Assembly: GCA_903873905.1 (NCBI GenBank)
Contig: CAIQQJ010000070.1
Location: 1 to 39,256 of the forward strand
Direction of reading: 5' to 3'
Source of the DNA: an uncultured Flavobacteriales bacterium
Lineage (GTDB): Bacteria > Bacteroidota > Bacteroidia > Palsa-965
DNA length: 39,256 nucleotides
This document shows, one piece after another, positions 6,174-14,798 of the stretch. A program made the translations under genes and the position numbers. The notes under the pieces are model-generated. The model saw nothing but the letters and a program-made list of their open reading frames with translations. It made no database searches and was not told the origin of the DNA. Each line of letters begins with the position of its first letter. The first letter of the stretch is position 1.

Positions 6174-8642
6174 ATGAACGATTACATTCTTTACGCAGTC
6201 CCATGTTTTGGCGTGCTAGGACTTATCATTATGGCCCTTAAAGCGGCCTGGGTTTCAAAACAAGATGCTGGTGATGCAAACATGCAGGAACTCGCAGGTT
6301 ACATCGCCAAAGGAGCTATGGCTTTCTTAAAAGCGGAATGGCGAATTCTGAGCTTTTTCGTTTTAATTGCAGGAGCACTTCTTGCATGGAGCGGAACTGT
6401 TCATTCGTTCAATGGAATTGCAATTCATTCACATTGGTTAATTGCCGTTGCATTTGTAATTGGCGCCGTTTTTTCTGCCACTGCAGGATATATTGGAATG
6501 CGTGTTGCCACTCGTGCAAATGTTCGTACAACACAAGCTGCTCGTACAAGTCTTGCGCAAGCACTTAAAGTTTCTTTTACAGGTGGTACTGTAATGGGAC
6601 TTGGCGTTGCTGGTCTTGCCGTTTTCGGTCTTGGTGGATTATTCATTGTATTTTATAAATTGTTTGCACCTGCAACTGCAGGCATGTTACTCGACAAAGA
6701 GGGTTTAAAAACTGCCATAGAAGTTCTAACTGGATTTTCTCTTGGCGCTGAATCCATTGCATTGTTTGCACGTGTTGGTGGAGGTATTTATACCAAAGCT
6801 GCTGACGTTGGTGCTGATTTAGTTGGTAAAGTGGAAGCAGGAATTCCTGAAGATGATGTTCGTAATCCAGCAACCATTGCTGATAACGTAGGAGATAACG
6901 TAGGTGACGTTGCAGGTATGGGAGCCGATCTTTTCGGTTCTTATGTTGCAACCATCCTTGCAACTATGGTCCTTGGTCAGGAAATCGATGCTTCAGGCGA
7001 TAAATTCGGTGGGCTCTCTCCTATTCTTTTGCCAATGGTCATTGCAGGATTAGGTATTGTGTCTTCTATTCTCGGAACATTTTTTGTTCGCATCAAAGGA
7101 GAAAAAAGTTCTGTTCAAAATGCATTGAATCTTGGAAATTGGTCTTCCATTGTGCTCACTGCAATTTCTTCTTGGTTCCTTGTAAAATGGATGTTGCCAG
7201 AAAATTTATCACTTCGTGGATATGCATTCACAAGTACAAATGTTTTTATTGCAATCATTGTTGGACTTGTTGTCGGAACTTTAATGGCAATCATTACTGA
7301 ATATTATACAGCAATGGGCAAACGTCCTGTGCTTTCCATTATTCGTCAATCTGGAACAGGACACGCAACAAATATTATCGGCGGACTTTCCGTTGGTATG
7401 GAATCAACCGTTGCACCGATTCTTGTTCTTGCAGCAGGCATCATGACTTCTTATCACTTCGCAGGACTTTATGGAGTTGCAATTGCAGCGGCAGGAATGA
7501 TGGCAACAACAGCTATGCAATTAGCAATTGATGCTTTCGGACCGATTGCAGACAATGCAGGTGGTATTGCAGAAATGGCACAGCTTCCTCCAGAAGTTCG
7601 TGAGCGTACAGATAATTTGGATGCAGTAGGAAATACAACTGCAGCATCAGGAAAAGGATTTGCGATTGCATCTGCCGCGCTTACTTCACTTGCGCTTTTC
7701 GCAGCATTTGTTGGAGTTGCAGGAATTTCCGCTATCGATATTTATAAAGCGAATGTGCTTGCAGGATTATTTGTGGGTGCAATGATTCCATTTATTTTCT
7801 CTTCACTTTGTATTGCTGCCGTTGGACGTGCAGCGATGGATATGGTGAACGAAGTGCGTCGTCAGTTCCGAGAAATTCCAGGTATCATGGAATACAAAGC
7901 GAAACCTGAATATGAAAAATGTGTTGCGATTTCCACTAAAGCATCTATCCGTGAAATGATATTGCCAGGTGCAATTGCTTTGACCGTTCCAATTATTGTT
8001 GGATTCACATTCGGACCTGAAGTCCTTGGTGGATTATTAGCAGGTGTTACTGTATCTGGTGTATTAATGGGAATGTTCCAGAATAATGCAGGTGGTGCTT
8101 GGGACAATGCAAAAAAATCATTTGAAAAAGGCGCTGTTATAAATGGTGAAACTTTTTATAAAAAATCAGAACCACACAAAGCTTCTGTTACAGGAGATAC
8201 TGTTGGCGATCCTTTCAAAGATACTTCCGGTCCATCCATGAATATTCTGATTAAGTTGATGTCGATTGTTTCGCTTGTCATTGCTCCATATATCGCTGTT
8301 CAAAATGCAGATGCTTCCTGTAAAATGACAGGAGCTGAAGGTTGCAAACCAGGAATGGAAATGAAATGCGACATGAACAAGTGCATTAAAATGACACCGG
8401 AACAATGCGCTCATTATTGCGATTCAATGAAATGTTCACCGGAAGAAAAAGCAATGTGCGTAAAACATTGTAGCATGGAAGCAAACGGTTGCACAATGGG
8501 TTCAAATGGATCCTGCTCAGGTGATTCCGCTTCCTGCAAGGGAAACAGTTCATCCTGCATGCCAGGATGCGACAAGGGATGCAAAACAAAAGAAGAATGC
8601 CAAAAGAATTGCGGAGACAAATGTGCAGCTGGGCATAAATAG
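6174..8642 (+). CDS. hppA: Membrane-bound K+-dependent pyrophosphatase with Cys-rich C-terminal tail
   Basis: This integral membrane pump couples hydrolysis of pyrophosphate to ion export. The core (about 1-710) has the family's many TM helices and active-site motifs: [42 protein letters not shown] and [16 protein letters not shown]+ dependence is indicated by A490 and G493 in [10 protein letters not shown], where K+-independent enzymes have Lys and Thr. The TM6 glutamate used by Na+ pumps (GADLFE) is Gly here (G255). A glutamate instead lies in TM5 (E193, LGAES), resembling the Flavobacterium-type H+ pumps, so proton transport is inferred. The oddity is residues 711-822: a tail with 18 cysteines plus many Met, Lys and Gly residues, expected on the periplasmic side. 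The reading frame is continuous. Confidence 0.95.
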   Translation: MNDYILYAVPCFGVLGLIIMALKAAWVSKQDAGDANMQELAGYIAKGAMAFLKAEWRILSFFVLIAGALLAWSGTVHSFNGIAIHSHWLIAVAFVIGAVFSATAGYIGMRVATRANVRTTQAARTSLAQALKVSFTGGTVMGLGVAGLAVFGLGGLFIVFYKLFAPATAGMLLDKEGLKTAIEVLTGFSLGAESIALFARVGGGIYTKAADVGADLVGKVEAGIPEDDVRNPATIADNVGDNVGDVAGMGADLFGSYVATILATMVLGQEIDASGDKFGGLSPILLPMVIAGLGIVSSILGTFFVRIKGEKSSVQNALNLGNWSSIVLTAISSWFLVKWMLPENLSLRGYAFTSTNVFIAIIVGLVVGTLMAIITEYYTAMGKRPVLSIIRQSGTGHATNIIGGLSVGMESTVAPILVLAAGIMTSYHFAGLYGVAIAAAGMMATTAMQLAIDAFGPIADNAGGIAEMAQLPPEVRERTDNLDAVGNTTAASGKGFAIASAALTSLALFAAFVGVAGISAIDIYKANVLAGLFVGAMIPFIFSSLCIAAVGRAAMDMVNEVRRQFREIPGIMEYKAKPEYEKCVAISTKASIREMILPGAIALTVPIIVGFTFGPEVLGGLLAGVTVSGVLMGMFQNNAGGAWDNAKKSFEKGAVINGETFYKKSEPHKASVTGDTVGDPFKDTSGPSMNILIKLMSIVSLVIAPYIAVQNADASCKMTGAEGCKPGMEMKCDMNKCIKMTPEQCAHYCDSMKCSPEEKAMCVKHCSMEANGCTMGSNGSCSGDSASCKGNSSSCMPGCDKGCKTKEECQKNCGDKCAAGHK

Positions 8643-8670
8643 CCACTGATTAAAAATTACAACTATTTTA

Positions 8671-8705
8671 AAAAGGCTATCTCGATTGAGGTGGCCTTTT
8701 CTTTT
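8671..8705 (+). terminator. Rho-independent terminator after hppA
   Basis: The stem AAAAGGCTATCTC pairs, with two G-T wobbles, to GAGGTGGCCTTTT around loop GATT and is followed by CTTTT. It begins about 28 bases after the hppA stop. Confidence 0.8.
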
Positions 8706-8735
8706 GAGTTAATTCAATCTTTGTATTTTGCAGTC

Positions 8736-9290
8736 ATGTTGGAAATAAATTTCAATCCATTCCCGATTTTAAAAACTGAACGACTCACCTTGAGACAATA
8801 CCGTGAATCGGACAAGGGTGAAATGCACAAGATGCGTTCGGATCCGAAGCTCATGCATTTTGTTCCGAGACCAATGACTACTAGTGAAGAAGATGCGGCA
8901 GCGTTTATTACTTTGCTCAATGAAAGTGCTGCAAAGAATGAGTTTATCAATTGGGCTATCACATTTACAGGTGAAGATAAACTCATTGGAATGATCGGCC
9001 TTTTCAGAATGAATCTGGAACATTTCCGTACGGAGATCGGTTATATGTTGATGACCGAATATCATGGTAAACAAATCATGCAGGAAGCGATTGATGCTGC
9101 TGTGAAATATGCATTTGAAGAATTGAAATTCCATTCGTTGGAAGCGGTGATTTCTCCTGATAATATTCCATCACAAAAAACCATTGAGAAATGTGGCTTT
9201 GTGAGAGAGGCTTACTTCAAGGATTATGAATTTTACAAAGGGGCTTTTAAGGATATTTTGGTTTATTCTAAAATCACTACGCTAAAATAA
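8736..9290 (+). CDS. GNAT family N-acetyltransferase (RimJ/RimL-like)
   Basis: The product (184 residues) belongs to the Acetyltransf_3 branch of the GNAT superfamily, which moves an acetyl group from acetyl-CoA to an amine. The N-terminal strand FPILKTERLTLRQYRESDKGEM is typical. The middle has INWAITFTGEDKLIGMIGLFRM and EIGYMLMTEYHGKQIMQEAIDAAVKYAFEEL, and the C-terminal part HSLEAVISPDNIPSQKTIEKCGFV covers the acetyl-CoA site. RimJ/RimL-like enzymes modify ribosomal-protein N-termini, but this branch also acetylates small molecules, so the substrate is unknown. ATG 8736 is preferred; an upstream ATG at 8691 lies in the hppA terminator. A TATTTTG box sits at 8724-8730. The lipoprotein gene follows six bases after the stop. 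Confidence 0.9.
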   Translation: MLEINFNPFPILKTERLTLRQYRESDKGEMHKMRSDPKLMHFVPRPMTTSEEDAAAFITLLNESAAKNEFINWAITFTGEDKLIGMIGLFRMNLEHFRTEIGYMLMTEYHGKQIMQEAIDAAVKYAFEELKFHSLEAVISPDNIPSQKTIEKCGFVREAYFKDYEFYKGAFKDILVYSKITTLK

Positions 9291-9296
9291 ACTCGC

Positions 9297-9710
9297 ATGC
9301 AATTCAGATTTTCATTCTTTCTAATGATTTGCATTTTTTCTTCCTGTCTTGATTTGGATGAAGAGAAAAAAGAAAGAGAACGTTTGAACGGTCCTGATTC
9401 ATTGCAGAAAAAAGAAATATCACCGCTAGATACGGTGTTCATGATTCACATAAAGAATGACAAGGTTACTGTTACGGGTCTTGGCATTTGTACTTTTAAA
9501 TCATCTTGGCCAGAAGTTGACACTTTACTAGGCCAAGCACTTAAGAAAAAGCCGGGGGTGACAGTTTATATTGAAGAATTAGGATCTGATCCAAAAACGG
9601 TGGACACGGCGGAAGCAATTCTCATCCGATATAACATCAATGAGTATATGAGGTTTACGAATCCGAAGTATCCGGTGTATTCGAAGAAATTCATTGAACA
9701 GAAGAAATAG
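9297..9710 (+). CDS. Small lipoprotein of unknown function
   Basis: This 137-residue protein has a lipoprotein signal: a hydrophobic stretch ending IFSSC, with the lipidated cysteine at about residue 17, followed by a highly charged linker (LDLDEEKKERERLN). The folded part (about 48-137) carries VFMIHIKNDKVTVTGLGICTF and a beta-alpha-beta pattern near GVTVYIEELGSDPKTVDTAEAILIRYNI. This faintly resembles the periplasmic fold of ExbD-type proteins, but I would not assign it on this alone. It starts six bases after the acetyltransferase stop, so the two are probably cotranscribed. Likely location: inner face of the outer membrane. Confidence 0.75.
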   Translation: MQFRFSFFLMICIFSSCLDLDEEKKERERLNGPDSLQKKEISPLDTVFMIHIKNDKVTVTGLGICTFKSSWPEVDTLLGQALKKKPGVTVYIEELGSDPKTVDTAEAILIRYNINEYMRFTNPKYPVYSKKFIEQKK

Positions 9711-9728
9711 CAATTAAGTTTATTTTTT

Positions 9729-9787
9729 AAACCACATAAGGCACAATAGGTCATATTAGTTTTGCTTATGTGATTCTTTTGTGGTTT
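9729..9787. repeat. Inverted repeat ACCACATAAG...CTTATGTG...TGTGGTTT
   Basis: Two nested pairs are visible: AAACCACA (9729-9736) with TGTGGTTT (9780-9787), and CACATAAG with CTTATGTG (9765-9772). It follows the lipoprotein stop by about 18 bases and could act as a weak terminator. The rest of the gap to 9967 has a GC-richer palindromic patch near 9830-9850 and nothing else I recognise. Confidence 0.6.
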
Positions 9788-9931
9788 TATATTTTCTTTG
9801 AAACCGCAATGCTCTGAAATAGCCCAGATAGCAGCGAGCTCCGCCGAGCGAATAGCGGGTTGTGTGGTCATTAGAACTAATTATTCACTGCTCCCAAACA
9901 ATATCTTCCTGAAATTCTTCGTTTTTAAGAT

Positions 9932-9952
9932 ATACATAGGAGTTAGATGTAT
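9932..9952. promoter_or_regulatory. Candidate operator for the PadR regulator
   Basis: ATACAT, nine bases, ATGTAT: an inverted repeat just upstream of the -7 box of the padR-type gene. PadR proteins usually bind inverted ATGT/ACAT-type sites and often autoregulate. The assignment rests on position and symmetry only. Confidence 0.35.
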
Positions 9953-9967
9953 GTATGAAATAAAGTA

Positions 9968-9975
9968 TATATTTG
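9968..9975 (+). promoter_or_regulatory. -7 promoter box directly before the padR-type gene
   Basis: TATATTTG exactly fits TAnnTTTG and ends only four bases before the ATG at 9980, so the transcript is expected to be leaderless or nearly so. Confidence 0.65.
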
Positions 9976-9979
9976 TACT

Positions 9980-10318
9980 ATGTATTCATCAGAACTAATA
10001 AAAGGGACTTTAAAAACGATCATTTTAAAGTTGTTGTCGGATAACGGCAAGATGTACGGCTATGAAATTACCCAGAAGGTAAAGGAGCTTACAGATGGAA
10101 AAATTCAGTTGACAGAAGGCGCATTGTATCCTACACTGCATGCGTTGGAAGCCGATGGAATTTTGACCACCAATGCGGTGAATGTAGGAAACCGTATACG
10201 TAAGTATTACACCGTTACCAAAAGCGGTAAAAAAATGGCCAGTGAAAAAGTGAACGAGTTTCAGGATTTCATGAAGACCATGATTTTCCTGCTTGATCTG
10301 AAACTAAACATTGGATAG
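9980..10318 (+). CDS. PadR family transcriptional regulator
   Basis: This short PadR-type regulator (112 residues) consists of a winged-helix domain (about 10-85) and a short C-terminal dimerisation helix. Recognisable segments are LIKGTLKTIILKLLSDNGKMYGYEITQKVKELT, the recognition region GKIQLTEGALYPTLHALEADG, and the wing NRIRKYYTVTKSGKK. PadR proteins are usually repressors that respond to small ligands or stress and often control a membrane-protein partner. Here the next gene, one base downstream, encodes a membrane protein, so it is the likely partner and target. The start agrees with the family N-terminus (MYSxELIKGTLK). Confidence 0.95.
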   Translation: MYSSELIKGTLKTIILKLLSDNGKMYGYEITQKVKELTDGKIQLTEGALYPTLHALEADGILTTNAVNVGNRIRKYYTVTKSGKKMASEKVNEFQDFMKTMIFLLDLKLNIG

Positions 10319-10319
10319 C

Positions 10320-11555
10320 ATGTTTGTTTTAAGCGAACAACAAGTATCATTCATTCTCAATGACATTAGACGTAATGGCATTGAACTGGAAGAGCTGCAG
10401 CTCAACCTGCTTGATCACATTTGTTGCATTGTTGAAAATGAAATGCGTTCGGATCAAAACTTCGAAGAGTTTTACCGCAGCATCATTCCTAGATTTTTCA
10501 AAAGGGAGTTGCGTGAAATTCAGGAGGAGACTGATTTATTATTAACCTTCAAAAACTACTACACCATGAAAAAAGTAATGATCATAAGCGGAACAATTTC
10601 CGCAATAGCAGTTGTCTTTGGATCGATTTTTAAAATTCAACATTGGCCGGGTGCATCGGTGATGTTTTTACTCGCAGTTTTATTATTGAGTTTTGTTTTT
10701 CTTCCCCTATTATTCCTGATAAAGGCAAAAGAGGTGAAAGTGAAACAGCAGAAAATCACCTTGGGCATTGCAACAATTTTTGGAATAATAGTCAGCCTTG
10801 CCACCTTATTCAAAGTGATGCATTGGCCTTTTGCAAATATTCTGTGGCTCGTTTCATTGGGGATTTTATTTTTTCTCTTCCTTCCGATTTATTTTTTCGG
10901 TGGAATCAGAAATCCAGAAACAAAAATGAACACCATTGTTTCTACCATATTGATTCTTTTCGCTGGAGGAATGTTATTCTTGCTGACGAATTTGAAATCT
11001 GCTCGTCAATACAATTATCTGTATTTTTCTTCCACAGAAAATATTGGCAGGTCGTATGCGTTTGCAACGGAACAAAACAATTTGAAGATTGCCATTTATA
11101 CCAAGGATTCACTGAAATCAAAAACAGATTACAATGCACTGAAGAATTCCTGTGATGAATTGTGCAATAAAATTGAAGCGACGAAAAATCAGATCATTGA
11201 ATTTGCCTCTTCTGGACGCGACCCAAAACCGACTTTCGAAAATCTTTTGGCGGATTACGCAGGCAATTATGATTTGCCAACGAGTCAACTTTTTGGTGAG
11301 AATGAAGAGCCCAAAACTCAATTAGCTGAAATCAGGATTGGCATTGATAATTTGAAAAAATTAGTGAAAGAAAAATATGGGATTGAAAATATCTCCACAT
11401 TAAATACGGATGATGTCAATAAATATGGCAATGCGGATTTGGGAAAAACCACTTGGGAAAAAGGCGCATTCTTTCATGTTCCGTTTGAATTAGTGATGAT
11501 CAACCTTTCTCAATTGCAATTGGATATTCGAACGCTCGAGTCGAGTTGTCTATAA
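10320..11555 (+). CDS. Five-TM membrane protein with duplicated HWP motif (PadR partner)
   Basis: The product (411 residues) has a cytosolic helical N-terminal domain (1-84, with LLDHICCIVENEM). Five predicted TM helices follow (about 86-104, 114-133, 146-165, 174-193, 205-224), then a soluble C-terminal domain (225-411). Two internal repeats are visible: GSIFKIQHWPGASVMFLL and ATLFKVMHWPFANILWLV. The K-x-x-HWPGA motif resembles the N-terminal membrane region of the gliding/T9SS motor protein GldL, but length and domain order differ, so GldL itself is unlikely. Such proteins often follow PadR genes in Bacteroidota. ATG 10320 is chosen over an upstream in-frame TTG at 10311 that overlaps padR. 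Function is unknown. Confidence 0.85.
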   Translation: MFVLSEQQVSFILNDIRRNGIELEELQLNLLDHICCIVENEMRSDQNFEEFYRSIIPRFFKRELREIQEETDLLLTFKNYYTMKKVMIISGTISAIAVVFGSIFKIQHWPGASVMFLLAVLLLSFVFLPLLFLIKAKEVKVKQQKITLGIATIFGIIVSLATLFKVMHWPFANILWLVSLGILFFLFLPIYFFGGIRNPETKMNTIVSTILILFAGGMLFLLTNLKSARQYNYLYFSSTENIGRSYAFATEQNNLKIAIYTKDSLKSKTDYNALKNSCDELCNKIEATKNQIIEFASSGRDPKPTFENLLADYAGNYDLPTSQLFGENEEPKTQLAEIRIGIDNLKKLVKEKYGIENISTLNTDDVNKYGNADLGKTTWEKGAFFHVPFELVMINLSQLQLDIRTLESSCL

Positions 11556-11570
11556 AGTTTACTGAAAATT

Positions 11571-11605
11571 AAAAAAGCGATCTGAAAATTCAGATCGCTT
11601 TTTTT
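11571..11605. terminator. Bidirectional Rho-independent terminator
   Basis: A perfect 15-base stem (AAAAAAGCGATCTGA with its complement) closes a four-base loop, with A- and T-tracts on both sides. It serves both the convergent membrane-protein gene (plus) and the deoxynucleoside kinase gene (minus). Confidence 0.95.
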
Positions 11606-11624
11606 CAAGAAAATATTTCAGTAA

Positions 11625-12239
11625 TTAAAAAAGTCCGTTAATCTCGGCATCAATTTTATTGATGATTTCCCCAAGATGTTCAGGATTTTCATGGAATTTA
11701 TTTTCATCCACATCAATGATCATGATTTTCCCTGATTCATACGTGGAAATAAATGCTTCGTAGCGTTCGTTCAAACGTTTTAGATAATCAATGCGAATTG
11801 CATTTTCATAATCGCGACCACGTTTTTGGATTTGCGCTACCAAGGTTGGAACGGAAGCGCGCAAATAAATAATTAGATCGGGCGGAGCAACGAGTGATTC
11901 CATGAGTTTGAAAAGTGAAAAATAATTTTCAAAATCACGAGTCGTCATCAATCCCATAGAATGCAAATTGGGAGCGAAAATGTGCGCGTCTTCATAAATC
12001 GTGCGATCTTGGATGACGGCACGCCCCGAACTGCGAATGTCCTGAACCTGTGCGAATCGACTATTTAAAAAATAGATCTGAAGGTTAAATGACCAACGCT
12101 GCATGTCTTCGTAGAAATCGCTGAGATAAGGATTTTCGTCAGCATCTTCGTAATGCGCTTGCCATCCGTAATGTTTGGAGAGCAATGTTGTCAGAGTGGT
12201 TTTTCCGGAACCTATATTTCCGGCTATTGCAATATGCAT
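11625..12239 (-). CDS. Deoxynucleoside kinase
   Basis: This dNK family enzyme (PF01712, 204 residues) phosphorylates deoxynucleosides (typically dA, dG or dC) with ATP to salvage DNA precursors in the cytoplasm. The P-loop GNIGSGKTT is at residues 7-15, the substrate-binding acidic and aromatic residues are in HYEDADENPYLSDFYED, the DRS-equivalent motif is QDRTIYEDA, and the lid arginines are in QIQKRGRDYE. Length and motifs match bacterial dAK/dGK subunits; the exact base specificity cannot be read off. It is transcribed alone; the leader upstream (12242-12294) is rich in GT/CA dinucleotides. Confidence 0.93.
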   Translation of the reverse strand: MHIAIAGNIGSGKTTLTTLLSKHYGWQAHYEDADENPYLSDFYEDMQRWSFNLQIYFLNSRFAQVQDIRSSGRAVIQDRTIYEDAHIFAPNLHSMGLMTTRDFENYFSLFKLMESLVAPPDLIIYLRASVPTLVAQIQKRGRDYENAIRIDYLKRLNERYEAFISTYESGKIMIIDVDENKFHENPEHLGEIINKIDAEINGLF

Positions 12240-12241
12240 AA

Positions 12242-12294
12242 GTGTGTGTGTGTTATCTGAAAATGATCTGTGTGTGCAGTGCGTGTGTGTGGTG
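12242..12294. repeat. GT/CA dinucleotide-rich leader of the deoxynucleoside kinase gene
   Basis: Two runs of alternating GT (about 12242-12254 and 12269-12294) are separated by TATCTGAAAATGATC. On the minus strand this is a CA-rich 5' region just before the kinase start. A possible -7 box with one mismatch (TAATTTAG) lies at 12296-12303. Confidence 0.6.
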
Positions 12295-12414
12295 CTAAAT
12301 TAGGAATAATACGCTTGTGAACAATGTATTTTTCATTTGAAAATTCGAACAGTCAGAGATTGGAAGATTCGAGATAATAAAAACGATTATTGAATTCTCT
12401 AACATGCAAATTCC

Positions 12415-13683
12415 CTATATCATAATTTGATCCTCACCTGCAAGTTTTGTGTCAATTGCATCGCGTAATCCGTTTCCAAGCAACATGAAGGCCAGTACCA
12501 CAAACATGATTGCAATTCCAGGTAGAATAGCGAGGTAAGCGTCGCCAGTTAGAATATACCCTTTGTATTCACTGATCATCATTCCCCAAGAAGGCGTAGG
12601 CCGGCGCACGCCAATTCCCAAATAACTCAAACCCGCTTCAGTAAGAATGGCGGATGCGAAATTATTTGCAGAAATAACAATTACAGGACCCATCACATTG
12701 GGAAGAACGTGACGAATAATAATTCTCATGTTTGAAAATCCTAGGGCTCGCCCAGCTTCTACAAATTCCTTTTCTCGCACACTTAGGATTTGACCGCGCA
12801 CAACTCTGGCCGTTTCCACCCACATTGTTAACCCCACTGCAATAAAAATCGGAAAAATTCCTTTTCCAAGAACAAGTGTGATTGCAATCACCAATAACAA
12901 GGTTGGAATTGACCAAACCACGTTGATGAACCACATAATGACATCATCCACCCAGCCTCTGAAAAATCCTGAAATAGCACCCATTAAAATTCCAATCAAC
13001 AAGGAAATTGCAACAGAAACCAATCCAACAAAAAGAGAAATTCTGGTACCAATCATCAATCGACTAAGCAAATCACGACCGAAATGATCAGTTCCAAGAA
13101 CGAATCTTCTGGTACCGAGATTATCGAGGATTTCGGTACGCAATTCAATATTTGTTTTGTGAATTTTTCTCGCTTCACCGTAAGCATAAAAATCAATTGT
13201 TCCAAGAGCCGTATCATTGGCAATTGGGAAAGCAGGGTTTATTGGATAAACGGCATCTGCCAAATTGTAATGCCATATTTTCCCAGGTGTTGGTCCATCT
13301 GTAAATTCTTCCCACGCAATTTCATTTCCATCAAACCAATATTTCTTATAGGCGTGATATTCAAAGTCATTTGTTTGTCCAGAAAACATTTCTTGCAAGA
13401 AATTTGCATGATCAATTTCCACATTCTTGCGAAGCTTAATCAAATTGCATTTGAAACCTGGATGTCTAATTCCTATTTCATCAACATGCGTATCTGCATC
13501 AGGACTTGAGTCGGGTGTAATCAAATAACCAAGAATGGCAACGAAAATTGCGATGGTAATAATGCCAATACCCGCAATCGCCAATTTATCGCGGCGTAAA
13601 CGTTGCCATGCGAAATTAGCGAGGGAATAAGAACGTTCTTGCTCGTTTTTCTGCATTATTTTTTGCGCGTTCATGTTTTCCAA
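12415..13683 (-). CDS. ABC transporter permease, OppC/DppC type
   Basis: This inner-membrane permease (422 residues) belongs to a peptide/nickel-type ABC importer. An N-terminal OppC_N region (LANFAWQRLRRDKLAIAGIGIITIAIFVAILGYL) is followed by about 150 residues of periplasmic insert (about 57-205). Then comes the five-TM BPD_transp_1 domain beginning near LGTDHFGRDLLSRLMIGTRISL. The EAA loop that contacts the ATPase is EFVEAGRALGFSNMRIIIRHVLPNVMGP. The large insert makes it longer than enterobacterial OppC (about 300). No OppB, binding protein or ATPase gene is adjacent, so its partners must be elsewhere. The first 13 bases overlap the upstream glycosyltransferase gene, indicating cotranscription; a second start nine bases on is possible. 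Confidence 0.92.
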   Translation of the reverse strand: MENMNAQKIMQKNEQERSYSLANFAWQRLRRDKLAIAGIGIITIAIFVAILGYLITPDSSPDADTHVDEIGIRHPGFKCNLIKLRKNVEIDHANFLQEMFSGQTNDFEYHAYKKYWFDGNEIAWEEFTDGPTPGKIWHYNLADAVYPINPAFPIANDTALGTIDFYAYGEARKIHKTNIELRTEILDNLGTRRFVLGTDHFGRDLLSRLMIGTRISLFVGLVSVAISLLIGILMGAISGFFRGWVDDVIMWFINVVWSIPTLLLVIAITLVLGKGIFPIFIAVGLTMWVETARVVRGQILSVREKEFVEAGRALGFSNMRIIIRHVLPNVMGPVIVISANNFASAILTEAGLSYLGIGVRRPTPSWGMMISEYKGYILTGDAYLAILPGIAIMFVVLAFMLLGNGLRDAIDTKLAGEDQIMI

Positions 13684-14798
13684 TCACGGCCCTTCCAGCT
13701 GAAAGAACCGAATAATCTTGCTGTTGCCGCAATGATTGCAAGAAAAGGATAAAACAATTCTTCAAGTATCGAGAACAAAAGCAATCGGGGTTCCTGGAAA
13801 AACGGAACGGCTAAAGATAATAACAAAAGGTCAATCAACATCTTCAAACCAAATGCCCAAATAAAGGGTTCTGAAAATTCATGTTTCCATAAGGAAATGA
13901 GGCCTAAAAATACTATGCTAAAATTCGACAGAAATACCACAATCCCCGTTCCTGTTATCCAAATGGTTTTGTATGTCGAAAATTTAGAAATCCATCTGCT
14001 CCTTTGCTGAATGGCTTCCGAAAAACTCCTTGCTGGTGAAGTCAAAACAATTGCCTCCTGGTCATAAATAAATTTCAGTTTGCTGGGATAATTTTTCTGC
14101 GCCTTTAACATCAAGTGCATGTCGTCGCCAGAAGCAAATCCATCATTTTCATAGCCGCCACTTTCAAAGAAAAAGTCTTTTTTGTAGGCCAAATTTGCAC
14201 CACTACACATCAGGGGCAATCCCATTTTCATTGCTCCTGCAGAAATAATCTGAAGAACGATTTGTTCAATTTGGAAAAGTGATCGCATAATTCCATTGCC
14301 TTTTTTATAGGCAACAGGCCCTGCAATAAAAATAGCATGTTCGTCTTCATAAACTTCCACAATTTTTTTCAGCCATTTCGCAGGAATAATGCAATCGCCA
14401 TCTGTTGTTGCTATTAACTCACCAATAGCAGCATTTACACCAAGGGTCAGTGCCGATTTTTTTCCAATAGAATCAAGCGGACAATCAATAACTTTTAATT
14501 GAGAAAAATCTTTTGCAAATTGTTCCGCAATAATTTTCGTTTTATCTGTTGAATGATCATTGATCAAAATAATTTCAAATTTATCACTCGGATAATCTTG
14601 CATGGACAAACTTGTCAGACATTCCAAAATCGTATTTTCTTCATTTCGAACTGGAACAAGGATGGAAACAAAAGTTTTTGGTAAAAAATTAGTCGCCAAT
14701 TTTTTCTTCGCAAAAGCAAAAACAAAACCAGGTACAAGCACCGAAATTCCATATAGAAAAAGCAGTATTGAAAGAATTATGGAAATAATTTGAATCAT
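13671..14798 (-). CDS. Membrane-anchored family 2 glycosyltransferase
   Basis: This 375-residue enzyme has an N-terminal TM helix (about 5-30), a GT-A catalytic domain (about 42-265) and three or four TM helices near the C-terminus (about 280-365). Catalytic signatures are SILVPVRNEENTI, the nucleotide-sugar DXD in TTDGDC, the acceptor-site SGDDMHL and the QQRSRW motif of processive or membrane GT2 enzymes. The donor sugar and acceptor (lipid, polysaccharide or protein) are unknown. The gene overlaps the flippase-like gene upstream by four bases and oppC-like downstream by 13, so the three form one transcription unit. The neighbour of the LPG-synthase membrane-domain type points to envelope lipid or glycan metabolism. 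Confidence 0.92.
   Translation of the reverse strand: MIQIISIILSILLFLYGISVLVPGFVFAFAKKKLATNFLPKTFVSILVPVRNEENTILECLTSLSMQDYPSDKFEIILINDHSTDKTKIIAEQFAKDFSQLKVIDCPLDSIGKKSALTLGVNAAIGELIATTDGDCIIPAKWLKKIVEVYEDEHAIFIAGPVAYKKGNGIMRSLFQIEQIVLQIISAGAMKMGLPLMCSGANLAYKKDFFFESGGYENDGFASGDDMHLMLKAQKNYPSKLKFIYDQEAIVLTSPARSFSEAIQQRSRWISKFSTYKTIWITGTGIVVFLSNFSIVFLGLISLWKHEFSEPFIWAFGLKMLIDLLLLSLAVPFFQEPRLLLFSILEELFYPFLAIIAATARLFGSFSWKGRDWKT

Noticed and set aside
10320-11555. GldL gliding motor protein
   Set aside because: The HWP motif is similar, but the N-terminal domain, five TM helices, duplicated motif and PadR partner differ from GldL, and gldK/M/N are not adjacent.
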